Notes under the pieces: generated by a model | Databases searched by the model: none | The model's input: the letters and a program-made list of their open reading frames with translations, nothing else | What the model was told of the DNA's origin: nothing | Translations under genes and position numbers: made by a program | DNA from: Bifidobacteriaceae bacterium | GTDB lineage: Bacteria > Actinomycetota > Actinomycetes > Actinomycetales > WQXJ01 | Assembly: GCA_031278075.1 (NCBI GenBank) | Contig: JAITLE010000203.1 | Location: 1-21,838, forward strand | Reading direction: 5' to 3' | DNA: 21,838 bases | Shown: positions 7,959-14,840 of the stretch, one piece after another | Layout of the letters: each line of letters begins with the position of its first letter | How positions within the stretch are numbered: the first letter of the stretch is position 1

Positions 7959-8996
7959 CTAACCCAGGACACGTGCGACCCAGGCGGGCGGATCTTCCAT
8001 CTCGGCCGCTGAGGGCAGAGCCTCAGGTCCCGTGAAGGCCCGGTTCAAACCCTCGTGCCCACTGGCCGCCAGGACAGCGCGGACAAACGACGCGCCTTGG
8101 ACGTACTGAGCGGTCTTCGCCTCGAGACCCGCGAGCCGCCGGGCCGCCCGTTCCAACCGGCCCCGGGCCAGCCGCCGCGCGTCGAAGCGCGGCCTGAGCT
8201 GTTCGATTGACTTCACCACCCGGGGGCCGACGGCGTCCATGATCACGTCAGCGTGGCCCTCCAAGAACGACATGGCGCCGGTGATCTGCGCGAACACCGC
8301 GGCCTGGGACGGGGCGAGCAGCCCTGCGGCGACGGAGTCCGGCGGCGGCGTGTCGGTGAACAAGTCGGGCAGGCGGCGCGCGGCGTCAGCCAAGCGGCCG
8401 ACGCGGCCTTCGTCGGGGTCCGCGTCGACGAGTTCCTTGAAACGGTCGCGCACCCAGCCGGCCAGCCACGGCGCGGCGGCGAACTGGACGACGTGGGCCA
8501 GTTCGTGAAGCGCGATCCAAAGGTGGAAGTCGCGCGGGTCGGAGTCGAGTTCACGCTCGAAGCGGAGGATGTTCGGGGCGACCAGCAGGACGCGCCCGGG
8601 CGCGCCCTCACCCCGCGCCTGGTAGAACGGGTCGTAGATGCCGAGCATCCGCTGGGCTAACACCCCGGCCACGCCGCCGAGCTGCGCGCCGACAGCCTGA
8701 CCGCTGAACCACCCGATCTCGTCGTCTGCCCAGGCCTCGGCGGCCAAGCCCTGCGCCATCGCCACGAACCCGCGCGCGAACCCCCGGCGGTCGGTGACGA
8801 AGATCTCGCCTGCCGCCGCCCGCCTCGCGGCCGCGCACAGCCCCGTGATCTCAGCCACGTAGCCGACCGCACGCCGAGCCTGATTACGCAGGTCAGACAC
8901 CAGATGGAGGCCCTCTTCGCGGGTGATCTCCGGGCCGGGCCGCGCGGCCGCCGCGCCCACTGACGCGGCAAGCGCGAAGTTGATTCCCTGAGCCAC
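7959..8996 (-). CDS. Zinc-dependent metalloprotease, DUF2342 family
   Basis: 345 residues. It resembles the actinobacterial DUF2342 family, annotated as zinc-dependent metalloprotease or F420-biosynthesis-associated protein. The substrate is not known to me. The zinc motif HELAHVVQF starts at residue 164 and a second conserved block FLEGHADVIMD lies at 244-254, where Glu246 probably completes the site. There is no signal peptide or membrane segment, so it is likely cytosolic. The N-terminal 40 residues contain the NFALAASVGA segment often seen in the family. The GTG start is supported by a TAAGGT box exactly six bases upstream (possible leaderless mRNA); an ATG four bases upstream is in another frame. 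Genes next to tilS and dacB are typical for this family. Confidence 0.85.
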   Translation of the reverse strand: MAQGINFALAASVGAAAARPGPEITREEGLHLVSDLRNQARRAVGYVAEITGLCAAARRAAAGEIFVTDRRGFARGFVAMAQGLAAEAWADDEIGWFSGQAVGAQLGGVAGVLAQRMLGIYDPFYQARGEGAPGRVLLVAPNILRFERELDSDPRDFHLWIALHELAHVVQFAAAPWLAGWVRDRFKELVDADPDEGRVGRLADAARRLPDLFTDTPPPDSVAAGLLAPSQAAVFAQITGAMSFLEGHADVIMDAVGPRVVKSIEQLRPRFDARRLARGRLERAARRLAGLEAKTAQYVQGASFVRAVLAASGHEGLNRAFTGPEALPSAAEMEDPPAWVARVLG

Positions 8997-9008
8997 CCAT
9001 CAACCTTA
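8997..9008 (-). promoter_or_regulatory. Candidate -10 box for a leaderless metalloprotease transcript
   Basis: On the minus strand TAAGGT (9008-9003) fits the actinobacterial TANNNT -10 pattern. It is followed by six bases and then the GTG start, so transcription could begin at the start codon. No good -35 is visible. An AAGG inside the box could alternatively serve as a weak ribosome site. Confidence 0.4.
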
Positions 9009-9019
9009 TGGGATGCGGT

Positions 9020-9040
9020 CCGCCGCGGCGCACGCGGCGG
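9020..9040 (-). terminator. GC-rich hairpin after dacB
   Basis: A perfect 8-bp stem (CCGCCGCG with CGCGGCGG) closes a 5-base loop, 25 bases after the dacB stop and before the metalloprotease start. There is no U-run. It may be an actinobacterial type terminator or an RNA-processing site separating dacB from the genes behind it. Confidence 0.45.
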
Positions 9041-9065
9041 CGGGCGCGCCAGCGGCTGTGACGCG

Positions 9066-10544
9066 TCAGTCGAGGGCGGCCAGTCCCTGCACGAACTCGT
9101 CCATGGCCTGGCGCGCCTCCTCAGACCCGATCGCCGGCTCCGGGTTCGCGATGACCGCGAACGCCAGCTCGCGGCCGGCGGTGGTCTGCACCACGCCCGC
9201 GAGCGACGTGACACCCGTCAGCGTGCCCGTCTTGGCCCGGACGTTGCCCGCCGCGGGCGCCTCGGTGAACCGCCGCGTCACAGTCCCCTGCAAGGCGCCG
9301 ACCGGCAACGCGCCGGCGACGGCGCTCAACTCGTGCTCCCGCGATCCGCCCGCTAACGCCAAGGCGCTGGTCAGCGTGGCCGCGGAGACCCGCGAACCGT
9401 GGCTCAGGCCCGAGCAGTCGTCCAGCCGAAGATTCGCCGTCGGCACGCCCAAGTCCTCCAGCACTTGTCCAACGCCCTGCGCGCAACCCTCGAAGCTCCC
9501 CGGCAGGCCCCGCGCCACGGCCGTCACCCGGCCCAGCGCCTCCGCCAGAGTGTTGTCCGAGTGCCGCAGCATGTGCGCCACCAGTTGCCGCATCGGCGCC
9601 GAGTCGACCCGGGCCAGCTCGAGCGCGCCCGCCGGCGCGACCGCCCGCGTCACGCTTGTCGCGACGCTCACGCTCGGCAGCGTCAGCGACTCCTCCGCCG
9701 CCGCCTCGGCGAGCAGCGCGGCGAAATGCTCCGCCGCGGTCAGCGCCGGGTCGGGCACGAAGGTCGGCTCGTCGAAGGCTGCCCCCGCCCGGCCGTCCAT
9801 GATCGCCAACGGCGTGGTGGGCGCGCCCCAGGTGGTCCCCGAATACCAGCCCCAGTCGGGGTAGGTCTGGGGCCCCGTGAACAGTGAATCGTCTAGCGCC
9901 ACCGACACCTCACGCGCCCCCGAGCGTCGCAGCTCAGTCGCGGCCGCGCGCGCTAGATCCCCCATCCCCGCTCGTCCCAGCACCGCCCCCGGGTCGCCGG
10001 CGTCCGGTCCGAGGGTCGTGTCGCCGCCCGCCACCAGCGTGACAGTGGCGTGGCCGGCCTCGACGTCGCTGAGGACCGCTCGGGTCGCCAAGACCGTCTC
10101 GGACCCGAGTGTGGCGAGCGCGGCCGCCGCCGTCAGGATCTTCACGGTCGAGGCCGGCGTCAGGCCCCGGGTGGCGCCATTCGCGTAGAGTTCCTCGCCG
10201 GTCAGCCAGTCCCGCACCGAGATCCCCAGGCCTCCGACGACGTCCGCTCCCAGCGGTCCCGCCGCGCCGGTGGACGATGCCGACCGGGCCAGCCTCACCG
10301 TCTCTATCGTTTGGGCCGCGAGCGCCCGCAGCTCTGACTCGGTCGGCAGCGGGGCGGCCGGATCGAGGTGGGCCGCCACTGGGATGACTTGCCCGACGGC
10401 GGCCCCGGGCGCCGCGCCAGGCGGCCCGAGCGCCGCGTCAGGAAGCGCGGCGACGGATGCGGTCGGCATCGTCCAACAAGACAGCGCTGAGATGGCCGCC
10501 AAGGCTCTCAGCTTGGCGCGCGGCCAGCGTCGGTCTGGGGTCAC
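9066..10544 (-). CDS. dacB: D-alanyl-D-alanine carboxypeptidase / endopeptidase (PBP4, peptidase S13)
   Basis: 492 residues. It is an exported low-molecular-weight penicillin-binding protein that trims or cleaves peptidoglycan peptides. A signal peptide is visible: RRWPRAK, then a hydrophobic stretch at about 11-25 and an Ala-rich cleavage zone near 30-35. The active-site motifs are S132-T-V-K135 in LTPASTVKIL, the S329-D-N triad in RHSDNTLAEALG and K438-T-G in RAKTGTLTGVTSLAG. The inserted region between the first two motifs includes LDDSLFTGP and is typical of S13 enzymes. I chose the GTG at 10544 because it begins just before the signal peptide and has TAGGCT seven bases upstream. The frame is open to 10997, but that part lies antisense over ppa and is a shadow. 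It is divergent from ppa. Confidence 0.93.
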   Translation of the reverse strand: MTPDRRWPRAKLRALAAISALSCWTMPTASVAALPDAALGPPGAAPGAAVGQVIPVAAHLDPAAPLPTESELRALAAQTIETVRLARSASSTGAAGPLGADVVGGLGISVRDWLTGEELYANGATRGLTPASTVKILTAAAALATLGSETVLATRAVLSDVEAGHATVTLVAGGDTTLGPDAGDPGAVLGRAGMGDLARAAATELRRSGAREVSVALDDSLFTGPQTYPDWGWYSGTTWGAPTTPLAIMDGRAGAAFDEPTFVPDPALTAAEHFAALLAEAAAEESLTLPSVSVATSVTRAVAPAGALELARVDSAPMRQLVAHMLRHSDNTLAEALGRVTAVARGLPGSFEGCAQGVGQVLEDLGVPTANLRLDDCSGLSHGSRVSAATLTSALALAGGSREHELSAVAGALPVGALQGTVTRRFTEAPAAGNVRAKTGTLTGVTSLAGVVQTTAGRELAFAVIANPEPAIGSEEARQAMDEFVQGLAALD

Positions 10545-10557
10545 GCAGCTCAGCCTA
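10545..10557 (-). promoter_or_regulatory. Candidate -10 box for dacB (leaderless)
   Basis: On the minus strand TAGGCT (10557-10552) matches TANNNT and lies seven bases from the GTG start. No Shine-Dalgarno sequence is present, so a leaderless transcript is plausible. It lies in the 93-base divergent gap shared with ppa. Confidence 0.4.
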
Positions 10558-10637
10558 ACCGGGCTGGCGCCTGGCGGGCGCGGGATGGGCCACAATGGGG
10601 GGCGACACCGGAAACACGACGCGAGGCGATAATCCTT

Positions 10638-11204
10638 ATGTCTAAGCCAAGCTACAAGCCAGCGCTGCGCACCAAACACTCTGACGGGACGGGCGAACGT
10701 CCGCTCGAGTTCGATGTGACGATCGAGATCCCGAAGGGTTCCCGCAACAAGTACGAGATGGACCACCTGACCGGGCGGATCAGGTTGGACCGGATGCTGT
10801 TCACCGCCACGCGCTACCCGGACGACTACGGCTTCGTCGAGGGGACGTTGGGCGCCGACGGCGACCCGCTGGACGCGTTGGTGCTGCTCGACGAGCCGAC
10901 CTTCCCTGGGTGCTTGATCCGGTGCCGGGCGCTTGGCATGTTCCGGATGACGGATGAGGCCGGCGGCGACGACAAGGTCTTGTGCGTGCCAGCTCACGAC
11001 ACGCGGGCGTCGTGGCGGCTTGACATCGACGACGTGTCAGAGTTCCACCGTCTGGAGGTTCAGCACTTCTTCGAGATCTACAAGGATTTAGAGCCCGGCA
11101 AGTCGGTGGAGGGGTCGCATTGGACCGACCGCGCGGGCGCTGAGGCGGAGATCCTCGCCTCCATCAAGCGCCTCGAAGAGGCGAAGGCGGCCGGCGGCCA
11201 CTGA
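10638..11204 (+). CDS. ppa: Inorganic pyrophosphatase (family I)
   Basis: 188 residues. It hydrolyses pyrophosphate to two phosphates and so drives biosynthetic reactions in the cytosol. Visible landmarks are VTIEIPKGSRNKYE (27-40), the metal-binding signature DGDPLD at 74-79, YPDDYGF (60-66), and HFFEIYKDLEPGK (143-155). Family members such as mycobacterial Ppa usually begin near EFDVTIEIPKGS. Here about 24 polar residues precede that point and there is no closer usable start codon except a Val inside the first strand. The ATG at 10638 therefore seems real, giving an N-terminal extension. A GCGAGG lies rather far (11 bases) upstream. It is convergent with the NlpC/P60 gene, with a 13-base gap. 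Confidence 0.95.
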   Translation: MSKPSYKPALRTKHSDGTGERPLEFDVTIEIPKGSRNKYEMDHLTGRIRLDRMLFTATRYPDDYGFVEGTLGADGDPLDALVLLDEPTFPGCLIRCRALGMFRMTDEAGGDDKVLCVPAHDTRASWRLDIDDVSEFHRLEVQHFFEIYKDLEPGKSVEGSHWTDRAGAEAEILASIKRLEEAKAAGGH

Positions 11205-11209
11205 CCCTG

Positions 11210-11232
11210 GGCCGCGCCTATTTCACGCGGCC
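11210..11232. terminator. Hairpin between convergent ppa and NlpC/P60 gene
   Basis: A 7-bp inverted repeat (GGCCGCG with CGCGGCC) encloses a 9-base loop. It starts six bases after the ppa stop and extends over the stop codon of the opposite gene, so it could end transcription from both sides. No T-run is visible. Confidence 0.5.
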
Positions 11233-12507
11233 GGCGTATTTCACGGTGCCGGACCAGCGGATCGGGATCTCGTGGATGTTGGTCCCGGTGCGCTGCGCCT
11301 CGATCATCATCCCGTCGCCGGAATACATCGCGACGTGGTGCAGGTCGGAGCCCCAGAAGATCAGGTCGCCGGGGCGCATCTCGTCGTAGGGGATCTTGGT
11401 CGCGGCATAGTACTGATCGGCCGCGACTCGTGGGATCCGCTTCCCGCCGCCATTCAACCAGGCTTGTGATGTCAGCCCCGAGCAGTCGAACGAGGAGGGG
11501 CCCGTGCCTCCCCATTGATATGGCTTGCCGATCTGTTGGCGGGCCCAGGCCACTGCGGCCAAGCCCGCGGCCTCGTCCGCGGACATCGAGGGCGCCGGGT
11601 CGGTGGAGTCCCCGGTCGAGGCGGGGTCGGTGGTGGTGGCGTCGGGGGCGCCGCCGCCTTGTTGCTGGGCCGCCTCATTGGCTGCCCGCTCGGCGGCATC
11701 GCGGGCGGCCTGCGCTCGGCTGGCGGCTTCCCGTTCCAGGCGGATGCGCTCGTTCTCGGCCTCTTGGCGGCGGCGCTCGGCGGCGGCCTCGGCTTCGACC
11801 GTGGTCTGCCGCTTCTCGGCGAGGACTTGCAGCAGCTCGACGTGGCGTTCCTCGGCGGCGGCCTCAGCTTGCTGGGCCTCGTCCGCGGCTTGTTGGGCCT
11901 CCCCCGCGGCGGCCTCGGCGGCCGCGGCTTTGGCTTCGCGTAGCTCGATCGCGCGGCCGGCCCGGATCTCGTCTTGCTCTGCGGCCTGCTGAGCCAGCGC
12001 GAACTTGGCGGCGGCCCTGTCGGCGGCGGACCCGACCACGAAGAGCAGCGCGCTCTGTTCGATCGCCTCTTCGAATCCGTCCGCGGTCAGCAGCGGTTCC
12101 AGGCCGGAGATGTCCGTGCCGCCGCGCGAGTTGATCAGCACCACCCGGGCCAGGGCGCCGCGGGCCTTGTCCAGGCCGTCTTTCGATTCGGCCGCCTGGG
12201 CGGCGGCGGCCTCGGCCGCGTCGGTCGCGGCGTCCAATTCCTCGACAGCTTTGTTATATGCCTCCGCGGCGGCGCCGGCCGCGGCGTCCGCCCCGGCGGT
12301 CTGAGCGGTCAGCGCCTCGAGCATCTCCTCGATCTCAGCGACGGACGCCGCCGCCAGCTCTTCCTGGCGGCGCGCCTCGGCGACCGCGGCGTCCGAAGAC
12401 GGCTCCGGTGTCGGGTCTGCGACGGCGGGGCTGGCCAGCATGAGCGCGGTGAGCAGGCCGAGCGCGGCGTAAGCCGCGCGGCCTAGCCGGCATCGCGGGT
12501 GGCGCAT
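11218..12507 (-). CDS. Secreted NlpC/P60 peptidoglycan endopeptidase with coiled coil
   Basis: 429 residues. A signal peptide spans residues 1-30 (hydrophobic AAYAALGLLTALMLA, cleavage after AVA). Residues about 38-110 and 165-285 are Ala/Glu/Gln/Arg-rich heptad-like coiled coil, followed by an Asp/Thr/Pro linker (286-310). The NlpC/P60 domain occupies 312-429 with Cys342 in FDCSGL, GKPYQWGGTGP before it, and His391 in HHVAMYSGDG. These enzymes cut D-Glu-(gamma)-mDAP or related bonds between daughter cells; the overall layout resembles RipA/RipC-type and corynebacterial NlpC proteins. I chose the ATG at 12507 because AGGAC lies seven bases upstream and the signal peptide follows; the open frame to 12828 has no such features. 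A promoter-like pair lies about 65-95 bases upstream. Confidence 0.9.
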   Translation of the reverse strand: MRHPRCRLGRAAYAALGLLTALMLASPAVADPTPEPSSDAAVAEARRQEELAAASVAEIEEMLEALTAQTAGADAAAGAAAEAYNKAVEELDAATDAAEAAAAQAAESKDGLDKARGALARVVLINSRGGTDISGLEPLLTADGFEEAIEQSALLFVVGSAADRAAAKFALAQQAAEQDEIRAGRAIELREAKAAAAEAAAGEAQQAADEAQQAEAAAEERHVELLQVLAEKRQTTVEAEAAAERRRQEAENERIRLEREAASRAQAARDAAERAANEAAQQQGGGAPDATTTDPASTGDSTDPAPSMSADEAAGLAAVAWARQQIGKPYQWGGTGPSSFDCSGLTSQAWLNGGGKRIPRVAADQYYAATKIPYDEMRPGDLIFWGSDLHHVAMYSGDGMMIEAQRTGTNIHEIPIRWSGTVKYAGRVK

Positions 12508-12572
12508 ATCGGTCCTAACCGCGGCCACGGGAACGCCCGGGGACGCTTCGTCGGGTGATGGCAGTTCTCCCA

Positions 12573-12600
12573 ACCCTACCCCATTAGCCCCACCTGTCAC
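12573..12600 (-). promoter_or_regulatory. Candidate promoter of the NlpC/P60 gene
   Basis: On the minus strand GTGACA (12600-12595, five of six bases of TTGACA) and TAGGGT (12578-12573, TANNNT) are 16 bases apart. This would give a leader of roughly 60 bases before the ATG at 12507. It is the best two-box promoter seen in the window. Confidence 0.5.
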
Positions 12601-12635
12601 ACTGGCAACACGCGTCACCGGCCCGGGGCGTGGCG

Positions 12636-12649
12636 GCACGGCATCGTGC
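12636..12649 (-). terminator. Small hairpin after the peroxiredoxin gene
   Basis: GCACG and CGTGC form a 5-bp stem around GCAT. The stem can be extended by two further pairs past a G-G mismatch, and it begins a few bases after the stop codon. There is no U-run. It is a weak candidate terminator for the peroxiredoxin gene. Confidence 0.3.
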
Positions 12650-12653
12650 GGCG

Positions 12654-13133
12654 TCAGAACGGAGCGAGCTCCACACCCAACTGCTCCGCCAAGCGTTCCA
12701 CGTGACCCGGCGCCTTGACACCGTACTCGGCCAAAGTGATGCGGCCGTCGCCGTCGATCACGAACGTCGAGCGGATCACGCCGACCATCCTGCGGCCGAA
12801 CGTCGTCTTCTCGCCCCACGCGTCCCACTGCTCGAGAACCTTGTGGTCCGGATCCGCCACAAGCGTGAACGGCAGGTTCATCTCCTCGGCGAACGCGGCG
12901 ATCTTCTCCGCCTTGTCGGGCGAGATCCCCACGATGACGTAGCCCGCGCGCTCAAAATCCGCATAGGCGTCGCGGAAATCCTGCGCCTCGAGCGAACAAC
13001 CCGGTGTGAACGCCGCCGGATACGTGTACAAGATCACCTTCTGCGGTCTCAACTGTGAGAGCGTCAGCTCGGGCCCGTCGTCGGACTCCAAGGTGAAATC
13101 CGGGGCCATGTCACCGGACTTGAGATGTGCCAT
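12654..13133 (-). CDS. bcp: Peroxiredoxin, BCP/PrxQ type, with a single cysteine
   Basis: 159 residues. It is a thiol peroxidase that reduces hydrogen peroxide and organic peroxides in the cytosol. The fold markers are APDFTLESDDG, the active site AAFTPGCSLEAQDFRD with peroxidatic Cys46, and GISPDKAEKIAAFAEE. Many BCP proteins have a resolving cysteine five residues after the first; here that position is Gln51 and no other Cys exists in the 159 residues, so it should act as a 1-Cys enzyme using an external thiol. I chose the ATG at 13133, with GGAGG eight bases upstream, because the family begins just before GDMAPDFTL. A second in-frame ATG at 13202, also with AGGAG seven bases upstream, would add 23 residues starting MRRRC. 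It is divergent from metY. Confidence 0.9.
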   Translation of the reverse strand: MAHLKSGDMAPDFTLESDDGPELTLSQLRPQKVILYTYPAAFTPGCSLEAQDFRDAYADFERAGYVIVGISPDKAEKIAAFAEEMNLPFTLVADPDHKVLEQWDAWGEKTTFGRRMVGVIRSTFVIDGDGRITLAEYGVKAPGHVERLAEQLGVELAPF

Positions 13134-13311
13134 CTCGTATTCCTCCATCACTTGCTTCGCTTGGTCCGTGATCGCGGGATCCGGCGGACACCGCCGCCGC
13201 ATGGCTATTCTCCTATGCCGATCACGCCGCCGCCCGGGCACTAGCTCCCGGGTCGCCGGGCCCGCCGTCTCACTATGCGGACACTCGATTCCGGGAGACG
13301 GCCGCGGCGAC

Positions 13312-13323
13312 TACCCTGACCGC
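13312..13323 (+). promoter_or_regulatory. Candidate -10 box for the metY-metX leader
   Basis: TACCCT (13312-13317) fits TANNNT and is followed by six bases and then the ATG of the small leader ORF, the spacing expected for a leaderless start. A weak TTCCGG lies 17 bases upstream in the -35 position. Confidence 0.4.
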
Positions 13324-13350
13324 ATGCAAACCCGCCGAATGTGCCGCTGA
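13324..13350 (+). CDS. Candidate leader peptide of the metY-metX operon (8 codons)
   Basis: An ATG is followed by seven codons and TGA, giving MQTRRMCR. Its Met and Cys codons (ATG TGC) lie just before the stop and sit inside the 5' arm of the hairpin at 13336-13368. A TANNNT box six bases before the ATG would make it leaderless. Short Cys-containing leader ORFs that sense the sulfur state are known from other actinobacterial sulfur genes. Here the link to methionine genes is inference, and no conservation was tested. It could also be a chance ORF. Confidence 0.35.
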   Translation: MQTRRMCR

Positions 13351-13368
13351 AGCCTCAGCGCACGTTCG
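13336..13368 (+). promoter_or_regulatory. Strong stem-loop in the metY leader
   Basis: CGAATGTGC pairs with GCACGTTCG (one G-T pair) and, after a one-base bulge, GCTGA pairs with TCAGC around a 4-base loop: 14 pairs in total. The 5' arm is the second half of the leader ORF, so a translating or stalled ribosome would control whether it folds. There is no U-run behind it, so it is not a simple intrinsic terminator. Confidence 0.5.
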
Positions 13369-13390
13369 ACCTGCCTTGATCTAGGCGCTT

Positions 13391-13429
13391 GGGAAGCCGC
13401 CCGCGACACCCTGCCGGCGCGGGCCTCCC
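13391..13429 (+). promoter_or_regulatory. Second stem-loop in the metY leader
   Basis: GCCCGCG pairs with CGCGGGC around a 12-base loop, and an outer GGGA/TCCC clamp adds four pairs. Further on, CCTCGG (13439-13444) can pair with CCGAGG (13501-13506), which contains the start of the metY ribosome site. Control at translation initiation is therefore possible. This comes from visual pairing only. Confidence 0.4.
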
Positions 13430-13517
13430 GCCAAACCACCTCGGCCGTGCGCGGTCCAGCAATCAACCCTGCCCCACCGATGCGGCGGCGAGCCCGCCAC
13501 CCGAGGAGAGACCCAAA

Positions 13518-14840
13518 GTGACCACCAACTGGTCCTTCGAGACCAAACAAATCCATGCCGGCCAACAGCCCGACCCGAGCACCGGGGCACGCGCCCTGCC
13601 GATCTTCCAGACCACCTCCTATGTCTTCCCCAGCGCCGCGACCGCGGCGGCGCGGTTCGCGCTCCAAGAACTGGGCCCCATCTACACCAGGCTCACCAAC
13701 CCCACCCAGCAAGTGGTCGAGGACCGGATCGCGGCGCTCGAAGGCGGCGCCGGCGGCCTGCTCACCGCCTCCGGCGCGAGCGCCACAACCCTCGCGGTCC
13801 TGAACATCGCCGGCGCCGGCGACCACATCGTCTCCTCCGCTTCGCTCTACGGCGGGACGTACGCCCTGTTCAGCAACACGCTCCCCCGGTTCGGCATCAC
13901 CACATCCTTCGTCCAGGACCCAGCCGACCTAGACGAGTGGCGCGCCGCGATCCGCCCCAACACCAAGGCGCTGTTCGGCGAGACCATCCCCAACCCCAAG
14001 ACCGACATCCTCGACATCGAGGGCGTGGCCGGCGTGGCCCACGAAGTGGGCGTCCCACTCCTGGTCGACAACACCGTCGCCACACCGTATTTGATCCGGC
14101 CCATCGAATGGGGCGCGGACGTCGTGATCCACTCAGCCACCAAATACCTGGGCGGTCACGGGAACTCCATCGCGGGGGCGATCGTCGACGCGGGCCGTCT
14201 CGACTACACCAAGACCGGCAAGTTCCCAGGCTTCACCACGCCCGACCCGGCCTACAACGGGCTCGTCTTCGGCGAGACGTTCGGCCCGGAAGGGGTGTTC
14301 GGAGTCAACCTGTCCTACATCCTCAAGGTCCGCGCCCAGCTGCTGCGCGACATCGGCCCCGCCATCTCGCCATTCAACGCGTTCCTGCTGGCCCAAGGGA
14401 TCGAGACGCTCTCACTCAGGCTCGAGCGGCACGTCGCGAACGCGCTCAAAGTGGCCCAATGGCTTCAGGCGCGGCCCGATGTGCTGACCGTGCACTACGC
14501 CGGCCTGGAATCCAGCCCGTACCACGCGCTGGCCCAGAAGTACTCCCCGAAAGGCCCCGGCGCGGTCCTCGCCTTCGAGATCGGCGGCGGCGCCGCAGCC
14601 GGCCAGGCGTTCGTCTCAGCGCTCAAGCTGCACTCCAACGTCGCCAACATCGGCGACGTGCGCTCGCTGGTGATCCACCCCGCGTCCACCACGCACTCGC
14701 AGCTCAGCCCCGCGGAACAGGCGCTTTCGGCAGTCACGCCCGGCCTGGTCCGCCTGGCTGTGGGCCTGGAGGGGATCGACGACATCCTGGCCGACCTAGA
14801 GTTGGGCTTCGCGGCCGCCAAGTCGATTGAGGCTGCGTGA
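13518..14840 (+). CDS. metY: O-acetylhomoserine sulfhydrylase (aminocarboxypropyltransferase)
   Basis: 440 residues. It is a PLP enzyme of the Cys/Met metabolism family that joins sulfide to O-acetyl-L-homoserine, giving homocysteine. Landmarks are the N-terminal ETKQIHAGQQPD with PIFQTTSYVF (28-37), the YTRLTNPTQ motif (56-64) that binds PLP phosphate from the neighbouring subunit, SASLYGGTY (107-115), VDNTVATPYL (183-192), and the Schiff-base Lys209 in HSATKYLGGHG. The long 'FGETFGPEG' segment (251-259) and the 430-440 residue length favour MetY over the shorter MetB/MetZ. I chose the GTG at 13518, with GAGGAGA eight bases upstream; the frame is open upstream to 13389 without family similarity. 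The stop overlaps the metX start by four bases. Confidence 0.95.
   Translation: MTTNWSFETKQIHAGQQPDPSTGARALPIFQTTSYVFPSAATAAARFALQELGPIYTRLTNPTQQVVEDRIAALEGGAGGLLTASGASATTLAVLNIAGAGDHIVSSASLYGGTYALFSNTLPRFGITTSFVQDPADLDEWRAAIRPNTKALFGETIPNPKTDILDIEGVAGVAHEVGVPLLVDNTVATPYLIRPIEWGADVVIHSATKYLGGHGNSIAGAIVDAGRLDYTKTGKFPGFTTPDPAYNGLVFGETFGPEGVFGVNLSYILKVRAQLLRDIGPAISPFNAFLLAQGIETLSLRLERHVANALKVAQWLQARPDVLTVHYAGLESSPYHALAQKYSPKGPGAVLAFEIGGGAAAGQAFVSALKLHSNVANIGDVRSLVIHPASTTHSQLSPAEQALSAVTPGLVRLAVGLEGIDDILADLELGFAAAKSIEAA

Larger units (their letters stand above)
13134..13517. other. Divergent control region between bcp and metY
   Basis: This is a 384-base gap without a full-length gene. On the bcp side it holds two ribosome-binding sites, one per possible start, and GC-rich inverted repeats such as CCGTCTC/GAGACGG. 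On the metY side it holds a -10 box, a tiny ORF and two stem-loops (listed separately), ending in a GAGGAG ribosome site. I looked for the conserved cores of S-box/SAM-I, SAM-IV and T-box RNAs and did not see them. Confidence 0.6.

Noticed and set aside
10621..10637. GATAAT as a -10 box directly before ppa
   Set aside because: Only four bases separate it from the ATG and there is no -35, so the placement does not fit a start at or before the ATG. It may be chance.
10545..10997. N-terminal extension of dacB by 151 codons
   Set aside because: It overlaps ppa in antisense and has no family similarity. The signal peptide begins right after the GTG at 10544.
13203..13517. SAM riboswitch (SAM-I or SAM-IV) or T-box before metY
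   Set aside because: The GGCAACC-type core and other conserved segments, as well as the T-box TGGNACC motif, are not seen. Only generic stem-loops are present.
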